From Lunularia cruciata (taxonomy: Eukaryota > Streptophyta > Marchantiopsida > Lunulariales > Lunulariaceae), in contig OX419756.1 of NCBI GenBank assembly GCA_948567375.1, positions 69,418,552 through 69,482,551 of the forward strand: a DNA stretch of 64,000 bases. The letters are read 5' to 3'. A program made the position numbers and the translations under genes. The notes under the pieces were generated by a model. That model was not told the DNA's origin. It ran no database searches and saw only the letters and a program-made list of their open reading frames with translations. Positions 23,775-34,230 of the stretch are shown here, one piece after another. Every line of letters begins with the position of its first letter. Position 1 is the first letter of the stretch.

Positions 23775-25328
23775 ATGGCTTCTTACGGACCCTTGCTATG
23801 TTCCGGGCTCCTGCTTCTGGCAGCACTTTACACAGTTCATGCAGCTGCAGATATTGGTCCTCTATCCGAGACATTTTATCACTATACTTGTCCTCAAGTA
23901 ACAACCATTGTTTCTAATGTGGTCGACAAGGTTCTGGCAACCGACAAAACTATGGCTGGAGCTTTCAACCGCTTGCAATTTCATGATTGCTGGGTTCGGG
24001 TAAGACACCCACCATTTCTTCTACATGTAGAGTGAGAGACAACCTGAAAGAGATGGTCACACTTGGCAAAGATTCTGGTCCAGTTCTTCAAGCAATGATT
24101 ATGATTCAAAGCACGGTGCACAATGAGTGCAAATTCACTACATTCAGAGTAGCTCCAGCATTTGCTTACTTAATATCAACGCCGAACCAAGTAGTTTGCA
24201 TAACTCACGATTATCCTGCCGTGATGTATTAATTTTAAACGCTAATCCGAATTGAAAATTACAGGGTTGTGATGGATCAATTCTACTCAATTCCACCGCT
24301 GATAGTCCAGCAGAAAACGAAGGATTTGGAAACTTCGAAATCCGAGGAATCCATGAAATCGATCTCATCAAGGAAGCTGTCGAAAGTGTCTGTCCAGGTG
24401 TTGTGTCATGTGCAGATATTGTTGCTCTTGCTGCACATGAGGCCACTGTGAAAGTAAGTCATCTCCTTGGGGACAACTACTTTTCATGATCATTTAGAGA
24501 CTAGTTCAAGTAACGTGAGGTGAGGATCAAGCTTCAAAACTGCAGATTTATATTTAACAGAACTTCTTCGCTCCATCTCATCAAGTACTGTTTACTGATA
24601 TCAGGTTGGAGGTCCAAGCTGGCCAGTACATCTCGGCCGAAGAGATGGCAACGTTTCCTTGGCAGATGACGCTAACACCAATCTACCATTTCCGGTCTTG
24701 AATATTGACCTGTTGGTTGATAACTTTGCCCGCAAAGGATTCAACGCCAGAGAGATGATCGTGCTTTCAGGTACCAGCGAAAGCTTTAGGAAAATTTTCA
24801 ATCTTATGTTGACAACGTTTCCCTTGTCTTCATCATTAGATTCTGATGCACGGCGTGAAGTCAACTGACGTTGAAGAAGAAATCTGATCTCTCTGCCCAT
24901 CTATTATTCTATACTCAGGTGCCCACACGATCGGCCGAACTACTTGCAACGGTGTTGGTCCTCACATCTATAATTTCACTGGAAGCGATAACCTTAACGA
25001 CACCGATCCCACTCTGGATCCTGAATTTGCAAACATGCTGAAAAAGCTTTGTCCCAAGGGTAACAGAAACAACACTATGTTTCTTGATTCAACTGCCACC
25101 AGATTCGATCACCTTTATTACAAAAGTGTCATTTCAAACAAAGGAGTTTTCATCACCGATTCCGCACTTATCACCAACACTACAGGTAAAAGTGTTGTGA
25201 GTGAATTTTCAACCCGAGGATCTACTTGGTTTGAGGAGTTCTCAGCAGCCATGGTGAAGATGGGCAACCTTGAACCGTTGACGGGATCTGCAGGAGAAAT
25301 TAGGAAAACGTGTCAATTTATCAACTAG
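23775..25328 (+). CDS. Class III (secretory) peroxidase, four exons
   Basis: A heme peroxidase of the plant secretory family (EC 1.11.1.7), which oxidises phenolics with H2O2 and can also make reactive oxygen in cell wall or vacuole. Exons are 23775-23999, 24265-24453, 24605-24770 and 24919-25328. All introns are GT-AG, and the joined frame is 990 nt, giving 329 aa, the usual family length. Residues 1 to about 26 form a hydrophobic signal peptide ending near HAAA. The distal pocket reads NRLQFHDCWVRGCDGSILL (Arg and His present; Trp where Phe is commoner). The proximal heme-ligand motif is MIVLSGAHTIGRTTC. All eight disulfide cysteines are identifiable (YTC, HDC, GCDG, ESVC, VSC, TTC, LC, KTC). 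The three-intron layout is the ancestral one for the family. The ATG at 23775 is chosen because it precedes the signal peptide and no other ATG lies in frame upstream. It appears intact. Substrate cannot be told from sequence. Confidence 0.96.
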
Positions 25329-25650
25329 ATTAAAGAGTGAGTAGTTCAACACATCAAGAGTAAGGAACTGCCAATGTAGGCGCCGAACTCCAATTCTAGT
25401 AGTGGTCTTCTCTCACACTGAGAGAGTCGGACCTTCATTAATCTCTAGAACAACTTATTTTTGAGAAAGTAGGAGCTGCCTAACAGGAAGTGAGGTACAG
25501 TCGCTAGGTGAAAAGGCTCTTAAAGATCGGTCTCAATAACTGGACGTGTATATTGTTGTAGAAGATACTACAATTGTCTATCTGAAACCGATTCATGGTC
25601 GAATCACTTATTTTTGTTGTACATGAGAAAATCAGAACCGAGTTTGGATG

Positions 25651-25656
25651 AATAAA
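25651..25656 (+). terminator. Candidate polyadenylation signal
   Basis: AATAAA, 323 nt after the peroxidase stop codon, at the end of the CpG-retaining stretch. It is the best match downstream; plant signals are loose, so the real site could differ. Confidence 0.4.
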
Positions 25657-25659
25657 GAC

Positions 25660-26230
25660 GACACAACTGAGAAGCTTGCTATTGTTAATGTCCCAGCAAA
25701 TTATTGCTTTTCAAGAAATTGAACAGAGCCAGAATTGATCTGAATTTGAATAAAAGTAAATCATAGAGTACAATACTTATATTCCCTTATGTCCAGTGAA
25801 CTCCTGTCACAGGATTGGAATATGCGTCTTTATTTTTAAATGTTAAAATTTGCATTTGTATAATACGCATATTTTTATGAGGTCATCTCATGATTTATAC
25901 TAAACATCATGATATTTTATAATAAAAACAATGAAATAGAAAACATCTGAAGAGTTATTAAAAAAAATTATACAATACAAATCACATTTTAATAGTAAAT
26001 ACAATTTTATTTTATTTTATTTTTACATGAAGAAAAACAATTTAAATCCATATTTAAACAAGAATTTCATCACTCCTTACGGCAGGTTTTGTAGATAAGA
26101 GGAAGACCTTCAATCATACTTAGCGATGAAATATCAACAAGGAAATGACCATTTAATGATATTCAATCATAGTTTTTCGTATAAAATTTTATTTTTTTAT
26201 TAATTAATTAATTAAACTAATTTCTAATTT
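25660..26230. other. AT-rich spacer, nothing recognised
   Basis: Composition turns strongly AT-rich after about 25780. No coding frame, repeat or RNA gene is seen. Confidence 0.5.
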
Positions 26231-27250
26231 CTAATCATACATTAAAATTACAGGTATTAATATCAAGAATAAATAAGATTGGCTAGAAATCACTAGCATT
26301 AGTTTCTTGCTTGAATATTTGAATCTTGCGGTTCAAATCTAAAAACAACCTAACCAAAATAACCAAATACTTTTGAATCTTGATTATCTTTGATTGCTTA
26401 AATAAATGTACGACACCAAAAGAGATGTCACTCTATGTTAAAGTTAACCTACTTATTTCCTAATACATAAGTTAATAAGTCATTTCAGTCTTATACCTTG
26501 GTACACAGCTAATCCTCTAAGTTATTGGAGTAGAATCCCCCGTTAACTTATAAAGTTTATAAGTTTTTAGGGTACAAGTTAAAGTGGGAAGGCTGTTAAA
26601 CCCTTATGGTACTTAAGGTAACCTGTACTTACAATAACCTTAGGGGGAACACTATAAACCCTTGTCGATACTTATGATAACCTCATATTCATTAACCTAC
26701 AATCGTCCATGCAACCACAAAGGCTATGGAAGTTACCATGGCGTCCGTTTTGTTCCAGAAGGAATAATTGACAACTCTGACTGTGAAACTTCTTATGTTA
26801 ACAAAGATGAAAAATAAGTGAAGCTTTGTAATGACCCATGATCACCTTTGTTAGAGGGCATGCATTCCCCACGAAGATCCATATCGTGCTGATATTTTCA
26901 TACCCATGTAAGTTTGATGACCGCAGCATTATTACTCTTTCAACATAAAGGGCGACCGCGTAGGAAAAATGAAGGATGGGAAGACCCCATCAAGCCTCAC
27001 AAGGGAGAGACAGAAAAGATAACATGGGGCTAAGCCCCAATAGAGTCTGGAGTAGAAATCTGCCCTGTCACACTTAAGATATTAGAGTTATGCAAGTCGT
27101 TCTGTCTACTTACAATTGGAACATTTGAAGAAATATCACTTAATGTGATTGTTCTCCTCTGGATTGCATTAGCATTACCCTCAACTGAGCAATAGACATA
27201 TGTCTAAAATATGCATTATTCTTGTCATACCCACGTAAGTTTGATGACGG

Positions 27251-27620
27251 TAGCATTATTACTCTTTCAGAACAACTGAACTCTTCCAACCAATTACCGG
27301 GCTTACAAACAGCATATGTAATGAACATGTGGACTGTCAAGAGCTGCCGGATCGCAGTCTGCGAACGACCCCCACAGTACTATCAGGCAACAACAAACGT
27401 CAAATTACCGTCCTCTCAATTGGTCGAACATACCATAGCATTATTACTCTTTCAGAAGAACTGAACTCTTCCAACCAATGACCGGGCTTACAAACAGCAT
27501 ATGTAATGAACATGTGGACTGTCAAGAGTTGCCAGATCGCAGTATGCGAACGACCCCCGCAGTACTCTCAGGCAACAACAAACGTCAAATTAACGTCCTC
27601 TCAATTGGTCGAACATACCA
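27251..27620. repeat. 185-bp tandem duplication inside block Y
   Basis: Units start TAGCATTATTACTCTTTCAG at 27251 and 27436 and are about 95% identical. The second segmental copy (about 44259-44430) has a single unit, so this tandem event is later than, or independent of, the segmental duplication. Confidence 0.9.
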
Positions 27621-27954
27621 TAACATGCCTCTCCTGACACTCCCCTAGTCGATACTCACTCACCAGGCAATCAGTCCATGCGGACAGCAAGCACAGTCCC
27701 TCCCATCGGTCCTGCTAGCCAGAACACATCTTGCACATAACACACCACACACTAGCTGATTGTGCATTGCACAAGAGATTCAATTTCCGCCCTCTCCTCC
27801 CCTCTCGTTCCTCTTCTCTCCCTTCTCACAGCTCCTCTCAAGACATTTCCCTGTTCTGCTCTGCTCCTCCCTCAACCATTGTACAATGTTCCCCCGCGAA
27901 GGTCATTACTAAGGCTCACTGTTTTCAATTTTCTTCGGCGCCAATATTACACAT

Positions 27955-28212
27955 TTGTTGGTTTGTCAATGCTTTAGCTCCTTCACCATTTTTCTCCCCC
28001 TATCCCATTCTACATTGAGCTTCTCTTTGTTTATTCCACACTACAATACTTACCACAACCCTGTATGTGGCGCCACTAAACAACTAAATCCTTCTGTGTT
28101 AGCTAACTCGTTTCCCCTTTCCCCTCCATCTATCCATAGAAAACAATGTGCTATATTTACTTTTCTTCCTCCGGAAGTTCGTAAATTTTTTAGATATGAT
28201 GATAAGTTATAA
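27955..28212 (+). other. Conserved open stretch, possible exon relic
   Basis: The reading ending in FTFLPPEVRKFFRYDDKL stays open and aligns without indels with 44777-45031 (ending FTFLPPEIYKFLRYNDKV), at roughly 75% amino-acid identity. A CT-rich tract like a plant 5' UTR lies 100-170 bp upstream. There is no in-frame ATG in either copy, so expression would need splicing. The N-terminal half is Ser/Pro/Asn-rich and transit-peptide-like. No family is recognised; conservation could simply reflect recent duplication. Confidence 0.3.
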
Positions 28213-28285
28213 GATACCCAAAGGTATAAACTAGTAAACGTATCGGTGGATTCAAAAGCAATGCCTTAACTGAGGTTTTAAGTCT

Positions 28286-29789
28286 TTTGGTGACAAATTA
28301 ACTGAAAAAAACTGTATATTCAAACTTTTGCTTTTATACTCCAGCATCTATTATATTCCATATTCTAAACCACACAAGCGATATGGAGTCATAGTTTGGA
28401 TGACGGATAATTATTTTTATACTTAACCAGAAATTTAATTCATTGGAGTTTGATGTAAAAATAATGTTTCAGGTGCTTAGTATAGAAAATAAAATATTTT
28501 ACATCAAATTTGAAACTATAACTACACACTTTATATTTCAAAATGTGACACTATTTTATTTTTATGGAAAAAAAGGTCTAAAATCTACACAATGAACTCT
28601 TGTAGATAATTTTTTGTGACTACACACTTTATAATTCAAAACATAACTATATTTGATCCTAATTATAAAAAGAGGACTATAATCTAAAAATTGAACTCTG
28701 GTAGATAATTTATCTATAGTTACATGTGATATTTATAGACATAATTAAATTGTATCCCAACTATAAGAAAATTTTTATAGTCTAAAAATTTTAACTCTTA
28801 TAGATAAAAGATTTATATCTACACACTTTATATTTCAAAACATAACTGTTTTTTATCTTAACCATAGAAAAAGGTCTATAATTTATAATTTTAACTCTTA
28901 TAGATGATTTTTTCTTCTTATATTCTAAATAATGCCTTGATCTATAATTTTAAATAACTTTCTTTTCATTTCAAATTGATAGTACATGTATGATGAGGAT
29001 GTGATATCAACTCTTGAAATGTTCCTTTTAAAGGTTTTTATTATTTTACATTTATATTATTTTTAAGCCCCTTTATCTTAGTCTCCAATTTCAGACTGAG
29101 TGAGGAATCTTTATCTTCTTTCTATCATGTATCTGAGAGATATTATTTTACTCTTAAGAATTTATCCAAAAATGACAATACCATTGTAGGTCTAAATATA
29201 ATTGGATTGGAAATTCTATCATATGAATTATATTCATAAACCATAAATCATCAAAACTATTTCATTTTTTTCAATGCATGGTATCACACTAATCTTATGT
29301 TATAAATACTCATTCATTACACATGTTCAGCTCAACTATCAAAGATTTTTTCTCCAGTTATCCAAACAATCATTCAACCATTATTATTAAGCTTCTTATA
29401 TGATATCAAAAGTAAAAATTATGATATATATAGTTTCCTTGTTTCCTACCAAATCAATTATTACTGTTAATAAAAAATTTTAATTTACTATACTTATTAG
29501 GAAATGGCATTTAATTCTATAATAATTTGACTTTTGCTTCAAATAACTTTTCAATTATGTAACTCTTCTAAAATCCCGATGAAGGAAGTAATTATAATGT
29601 AATTGATTTATATATAACTAAATATTAATACATCAAATTTTATTTATCATCTCCAATTTAAGTTAAAAATTTACGTGAAACAAGTAAATAAAATCGTCAT
29701 TAATCTTTTCTTGGATTAAAATAAAATAGATAAACTAATAGGTTTCAAATTATCTAAGCAAAATGCAATAAAAACTAGAAAAGATAAAA
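28286..29789. other. AT-rich insert present only in copy 1
   Basis: In the second segmental copy the flanks of this stretch are adjacent (near 45095), so about 1.5 kb was gained here or lost there. Apart from the minisatellite at 28515-28915, nothing coding or mobile is recognisable. Confidence 0.5.
28515..28915. repeat. AT-rich minisatellite, about four degenerate 100-bp units
   Basis: Variants of 'ctacacactttatatttcaaaa ... aaaggtctataatct ... aactcttatagat' start near 28520, 28620, 28722 and 28816. The third is the most decayed. The text mixes substitutions and small indels. Confidence 0.7.
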
Positions 29790-31505
29790 TAAGCTAGATC
29801 TAGATAGGAGTAACCCTTGGTTACAAGAAGTTTAATTGCAAAGAATAATAGTTTTGTTATTATCAGAACAATGTCATCTTTGTTTGACTTTAGTTTACAT
29901 TAATGATATGGTAAACCATAGTATTGACAATTTCAATAACTCTGTTGATTTTATGTTATGATATTTATTGCAATAACACTCCTATAAATAAAAGAATATT
30001 ATAATACACCAAAAGCTTAAGATAATATAAAGTACATTGAGTGAATCTGGAACAGTTTTGAGGTCTAGAATAGTCTTGTAAATGTGAGCCAGACCTGGAT
30101 ATTTAGCGAATTATTTATTTAGAAATATTATCTAATTTAATTTATCAAAAATAACATATTTGAAGTTTGATATTTCATAATTGAAATTTCAAATAAGTTC
30201 ATAATTGAAGTTTTTCTCAATCAAAGAAAAATAACTGCACAAACTTGAGGTAGAAAACTATGTTGTGCATAGATTAATAAGTATTGGAGATAAGGTTATC
30301 TCTTGGTATTATTTTCCTATATTATTTTCTGTAAATAAATATTTTTATAAGTTTAAAAATAAAATGTATTATTGAAACTATTAAGGAAAGATATAATATT
30401 TGGAAGAAAGCAGACTCATATGAAGCACAATTGTCTACCCCTAGAACCGCAGTGTTTACAACGCAATTAAATCTCTCATATTGCAGATTGATTACCAGAA
30501 AAAGAATAATATAGCATAAATTCATGATTCATTGAGTATATAATTAATTAAAAATTCAATTTTAAACTAATCATATAGTCAGTAGAATATGGGAAGTGTA
30601 TCTAATACATAATAAAGACATGAAATTGGCATAATAGTCTTTACGCCTTGATTCAGAACAAACTTGTATGAAAATCTGATTTATTCAATAATTGCATGTT
30701 CTAATGATACTGAGATTAAACCTCATATATAAAATAAATAAAATGATATCACATAAATTTTGCAGCATATAAATTTTTGCTAGAATTTTTGCTGTATAAT
30801 ATAATTTGCACCGTCTAAAGTGGAAGAGGCTAGAGGCTAATTAGAGTGGATTCATCTCATTTATTTACTCTACTGACTAAATTTAAATTTCAATAATTTT
30901 TCTCATAAAATACCTTGACAACATATTGATTAAATTAATATTCAGATATAAATTTCACTGAATATTTAAATTAAATTATAAAATTTTCTCCTGTGTACTT
31001 TGATTTCCACTCTATTTAGTATGTCTATTCCCAATTATAAAATATTTCATTATTATTTTTGTACCAAATCACTTGGTATGAAATTGAATAATATAATAAA
31101 ATGTCAAAAATAGTTCAAATTCAAAATAAAAAACTTTTTTTTCTATTTTTTATTTGATTTCTGATTTATAAGTATAAGGGTGAATCCTAATAATACATAA
31201 AACCATACAATACATATTAGAGCATTTTACTAAGTTTCTTTAATAGATTAAGTAATTTATCTTTCTAAATAAAAATAGTATACTATTTCAATAAATAAAT
31301 AAAATTTTATAGCATAAATTCTAAGACTACTGTAAGTTAAGATGTTTAAAAAATCATAACTATATCACTTATTTATCAACTTGAAAATATGAATATTTCA
31401 AGAAAAGATCTAACTACATGGTGTAGTTTGACTTTGGAATATTGTAGTAAGAACCTATTGATCATGAGAATACAAGTTGAATGTACCTAAAAACAAGGTA
31501 CTAGT
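29790..31505. repeat. Segmental duplication, block Z, copy 1
   Basis: It aligns with 45100-46725 from 'gtaggagtaacc' to 'ctaaaaacaaggtac'. The last part (30735-31400, block X) is present a third time at 42917-43560. Very AT-rich with no convincing coding frame. Confidence 0.8.
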
Positions 31506-32164
31506 GTCACAACAATGACAATTTATTATTTTGGGCAAAGTCATTCATGCAACAAAGTAGTATCCCCCTTATTGGCGGACTACAAAAATTAAATGATTAC
31601 TAATCACTTTCATTGCAATTGAAGTTTAGAAGACTCTTGAAGGTGATGGATCATTTGCACCAAAGATCACCTTGCCTTGGAAATTCCTTACCTTCCAATT
31701 AGCCCAACCAAATTTTGACTTACTATCACCTTGACAGTTCTACGATCTACCTTTTGCACCACCGTTGTGAACATTGGGTCATACGAGATAATCTCAAATC
31801 TCAAACTGCCTCATGAATAGAAGGACAAAACGTGCAAACCACATTAAAGTCAGATCTCCCAAGGGTCCTATATCTCTATTATTTATAACTGTAGCATAAT
31901 GTTTTACCTTTCCTTAAAGGCACTACATTACAAGAGGTTAGAATGATTCATACTTCTTAGTCCTCCAATTTGTAGTACTTAACTATACCTAGGCCTATAA
32001 AAGTCCAATATGATATTGTTCATGGTCTATGTAGAGCACCTAGATGTCTACTCTCTAGTTCCACACAAATGATTCTTTCATGCCAATGTTTTATGCAAAA
32101 ATTCTGCACAACTAAGTGACTAAATATGCACACATTCATACATGTAATGTTCCAAGGACAAGAG
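31506..32164. other. Repeat DNA, possibly LINE 3' region
   Basis: It lies directly beyond the stop of the minus-strand LINE frame (32170), so part may be its 3' UTR. About 80 bp (31847-31925) recur at 54557-54627 beside chromovirus D, which shows a dispersed repeat. No gene is seen. Confidence 0.4.
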
Positions 32165-32630
32165 AAACCCTAAGAGAAACATAATGAAACAATGAAACAA
32201 TGAAATATAAAGCCTTGAAGACCCAAAGAGTCAAAAGGCTGGAAACACAATACAAAACACATGAAATGTGAGTCTAGGCAAGAGCCTATGGGCATCTGAC
32301 AAATCTGTAACAAATTGGTCCGCTGTAAACTTATATCCATCATATACTTCCCTAATGCTAAAGCTTCAATTTGTAAGAGAGTAGAGAAATCACTACAAGT
32401 AATCTGATGTCTAACTCTAATCTGCATGTAACAAGGGCAATCAACAAACACATGGTGCTCATCCTAAACTTTGCTCATAGTCCACAAGTTGCAAAGTTGC
32501 ATGGAGTGCTCTATCTGCTGCCAGCGTCCTTGTTCTACTTCAAGTCTATGAGAACTAGTTCTATACTGAGCAATAACATGTATAAGTGGAGTAGAAAACC
32601 TAGCCAAGAGATAATCTTGCTCACAATACA
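32165..32630 (-). mobile_element. LINE, 3' (C-terminal) part
   Basis: On the minus strand the reading passes through TSSHRLEVEQGRWQ and then a Cys/His segment DEHHVFVDCPCYMQIR, the C-terminal signature of plant LINE ORF2. It ends at a stop at 32170-32172. One stop and frame changes show it is dead. It continues the RT fragment at 38241-39205; element A separates the two pieces. Confidence 0.85.
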
Positions 32631-32700
32631 TGTAACAATATGGAGTTTAGTGACTAAGTTAGTCGGGCTTACGAAGTAGAGAATAAGCCAAAATAGCCTA

Positions 32701-32908
32701 GAATATTCTAGAAGCATCTAAGAAGCTTCTTAGGAAGCTTCCCAACTAGTTAACTTGCGCCCTAAGCAGGTAGCTTCTAGAAGCTTCTAACTAGCTTAGC
32801 TTGCACGCCAAGTAGGTGGCTTCTAGAAGGAAGCTTCTTGAGAAGCTTCCTAGTTAACTTGGCTTGCACTCCAAGAAAGCGGCTCAAGGAAGCTTCTTGA
32901 GAAGCTTC
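32701..32908 (+). promoter_or_regulatory. Heat-shock-element-like GAA/TTC array in the 5' LTR
   Basis: Perfect alternating units with 5-bp phasing occur as GAA-TTC-GAA at 32701-32713 and TTC-GAA-TTC at 32775-32787. GAAnnTTC pairs lie at 32722-32729, 32734-32741, 32830-32837, 32842-32849, 32889-32896 and 32901-32908, and TTCnnGAA at 32821-32828. This matches the nGAAnnTTCnnGAAn consensus bound by heat-shock factors. The array ends about 20 bp before the TATA box, the layout of a heat-inducible promoter. Function is inferred from sequence. Confidence 0.7.
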
Positions 32909-32927
32909 AAAGGTCTTGTATGCTACC

Positions 32928-32935
32928 TATAAATA
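32928..32935 (+). promoter_or_regulatory. LTR TATA box (TATAAATA)
   Basis: A canonical plant TATA box immediately downstream of the GAA/TTC array. Transcription would begin near 32960, giving a short R-U5. The equivalent in the 3' LTR is 38129-38136. Confidence 0.8.
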
Positions 32936-33040
32936 CCAAGGCCGAAGCTCATGCTAGGCATTTGGAGTTTTCCCTCATTCAAGTGTCCCAATGTGAGTTT
33001 CCATTCTCCTATTTATCTCCTCAGTTTCGGTCTTTTACAT

Positions 33041-33052
33041 TGGTATTAGAGC
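33041..33052 (+). other. Primer-binding site, initiator tRNA-Met type
   Basis: TGGTATTAGAGC starts two bases after the LTR and matches the usual TGGTATCAGAGC complement of the initiator tRNA-Met 3' end at 11 of 12 positions. The C-to-T change may be decay. Confidence 0.85.
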
Positions 33053-33310
33053 AGGACTAGGATGGATGGAATTTATGGACCACCAAATCCACTTCCGCCA
33101 AACCATTGGGACTTTCATGTGCAGATATTACCAAAGCATCGTTTCACACAATTCATCACCTCACGCTTTGGGCAGGACTTTCTACATATGATCACCGTGT
33201 TAGAGGAACCCTTGATACTTCCAGTTGTAACTTATGGAGAACGGTGGACGTGTTGTATCTATGTGTTAATCAACTAGATAAATTGAGAGTAGTGGAATAG
33301 AGTAGTAGCG

Positions 33311-34207
33311 ATGGCGGCAATACCGGATGTTATCCTTGCAATGCAACAACAAATTGAGCATCTTACTTGATTGTTGGATGAACGAGACTAGCAACGACGA
33401 GAACAGATAGACGCGCCAGTTCGAGATGGAGAAGATCGCATTTGATTTCCGAAACCCAAGGTGTTTGAAGGCAAGAATCTTCCAAGCATAGTGGAGAATT
33501 TTGTGTTTGACTGTGAACGTTACTTTGAAGCCACCAATCTTCAAGACGAGCGAAAACAAATTCTCTTGGCTTCTAGCCAGTTGGATGGCGTGGCAAAACT
33601 TTGGTGGCGATTCTGAGTAAAAAGAGCTGAACGACAAATTGTTACACCGATTTTGACATGGGCAGAATTCAAGGATGCAATACTTGGTCGATTTCAGACT
33701 ATAAATGCCACCCGAGCTGCACGAGATAAATTGGCAGAGTTGAGGCAGATTGGCTCAGTGAGAAGCTACATCACACAAGTTCAGAATATCATCATGCAAA
33801 TTCCAGATATCCAAGAAGGTGAAGTTCTGGATCGATTTGTGCGAGGATTGAAGTCATGAACCAAATTGGAGGTGACCATGCGAGAGCCACATAACGTAGA
33901 AGAAGCCATGCAATTGGCTGAGCGTTTTGATTCCTTAGTTGCAACAACTTGGTCTCGACCTCGACCTACACAAAACCTACCCGTACCACGAGTGGAAGAA
34001 CCGGTACCAATGGAGATTGATGTTATCCAGCAAAGACCACTTGGCACAACAGATAGAGAAAGATTACAACAAAATGGAGGTTGTTTTTATTGTCGCCAGT
34101 TGGGGCATCGCATTGCTAAATGTCCACTCAAGAATGGACGACCTCGACAAGTTGCCCAAGTAGAGGTTGTGGAGCGGAATGATCCGGGAAACGAGGAATC
34201 CCAGTAG
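33311..34207 (+). pseudogene. gag: Element A gag (broken by five stops)
   Basis: Gag, the capsid and RNA-binding protein, 299 codons from the ATG at 33311. The middle region (DGVAKLWWRF ... WAEFKDAILGRF ... LRQIGSVRSYITQ) is the retrotransposon gag capsid domain. The C-terminus has a CCHC zinc knuckle CFYCRQLGHRIAKC. In-frame stops are at 33368 (TGA), 33389 (TAG), 33443 (TGA), 33614 (TGA) and 33857 (TGA). Each is one C-to-T step from CGA or CAG. The frame ends at TAG 34205-34207, inside the -1 overlap with pol. A short open frame at 33062-33277 precedes it and is probably leader. Confidence 0.9.
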
Positions 34208-34230
34208 GAGATTTCAAGCCACCTATTGGG
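34186..34230 (+). promoter_or_regulatory. Putative -1 ribosomal frameshift signal at the gag-pol junction
   Basis: The gag frame reads ccG GGA AAC, so GGGAAAC (34186-34192) is an X XXY YYZ slippery heptamer in the correct register. The -1 frame is closed by TGA at 34180-34182 and open afterwards, and gag stops at 34205-34207. The heptamer therefore lies within the only window where a -1 shift can join gag to pol. After a 7-nt spacer, CCCAGTAGG (34200-34208) can pair with CCTATTGGG (34222-34230) as a 9-bp stem with one G-U, around a 13-nt loop. GGGAAAC is a known retroviral frameshift heptamer. Function here is inferred. Confidence 0.75.

Larger units (their letters stand above)
26234..28285. 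repeat. Segmental duplication, block Y, copy 1
   Basis: It aligns in order and orientation with 43567-45095, from 'attaaaattacaggtatta' to 'ggattcaaaag.aatgcctta'. The shared text includes a run near 26480-26700 ('cttataccttggtacacag', 'gtagaatcccccgttaacttata'), a CT-rich stretch (27780-27850) and a conserved open stretch (27955-28212). Copy 1 has an extra 185-bp tandem duplication. No LTRs, TIRs or transposase are visible. The unit may be a duplicated gene 5' region plus flank; its nature is unresolved. Confidence 0.8.
32631..33039 (+). repeat. Element A 5' LTR (409 bp)
   Basis: Begins TGTAAC and ends TTTTACA, with TGTAA/TTACA terminal inversion. Compared with the 3' LTR it lacks one 14-bp 'ggaagcttctagaa' unit and has two substitutions (32964-32965 and 33023 regions). 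Confidence 0.97.

Noticed and set aside
24144-24446. Minus-strand 100-codon frame across peroxidase exon 2
   Set aside because: Antisense shadow of a well-supported exon.
27780-28212. Terpene synthase or other named plastid enzyme first exon
   Set aside because: Only a transit-peptide-like composition is visible; no diagnostic motif supports a name.
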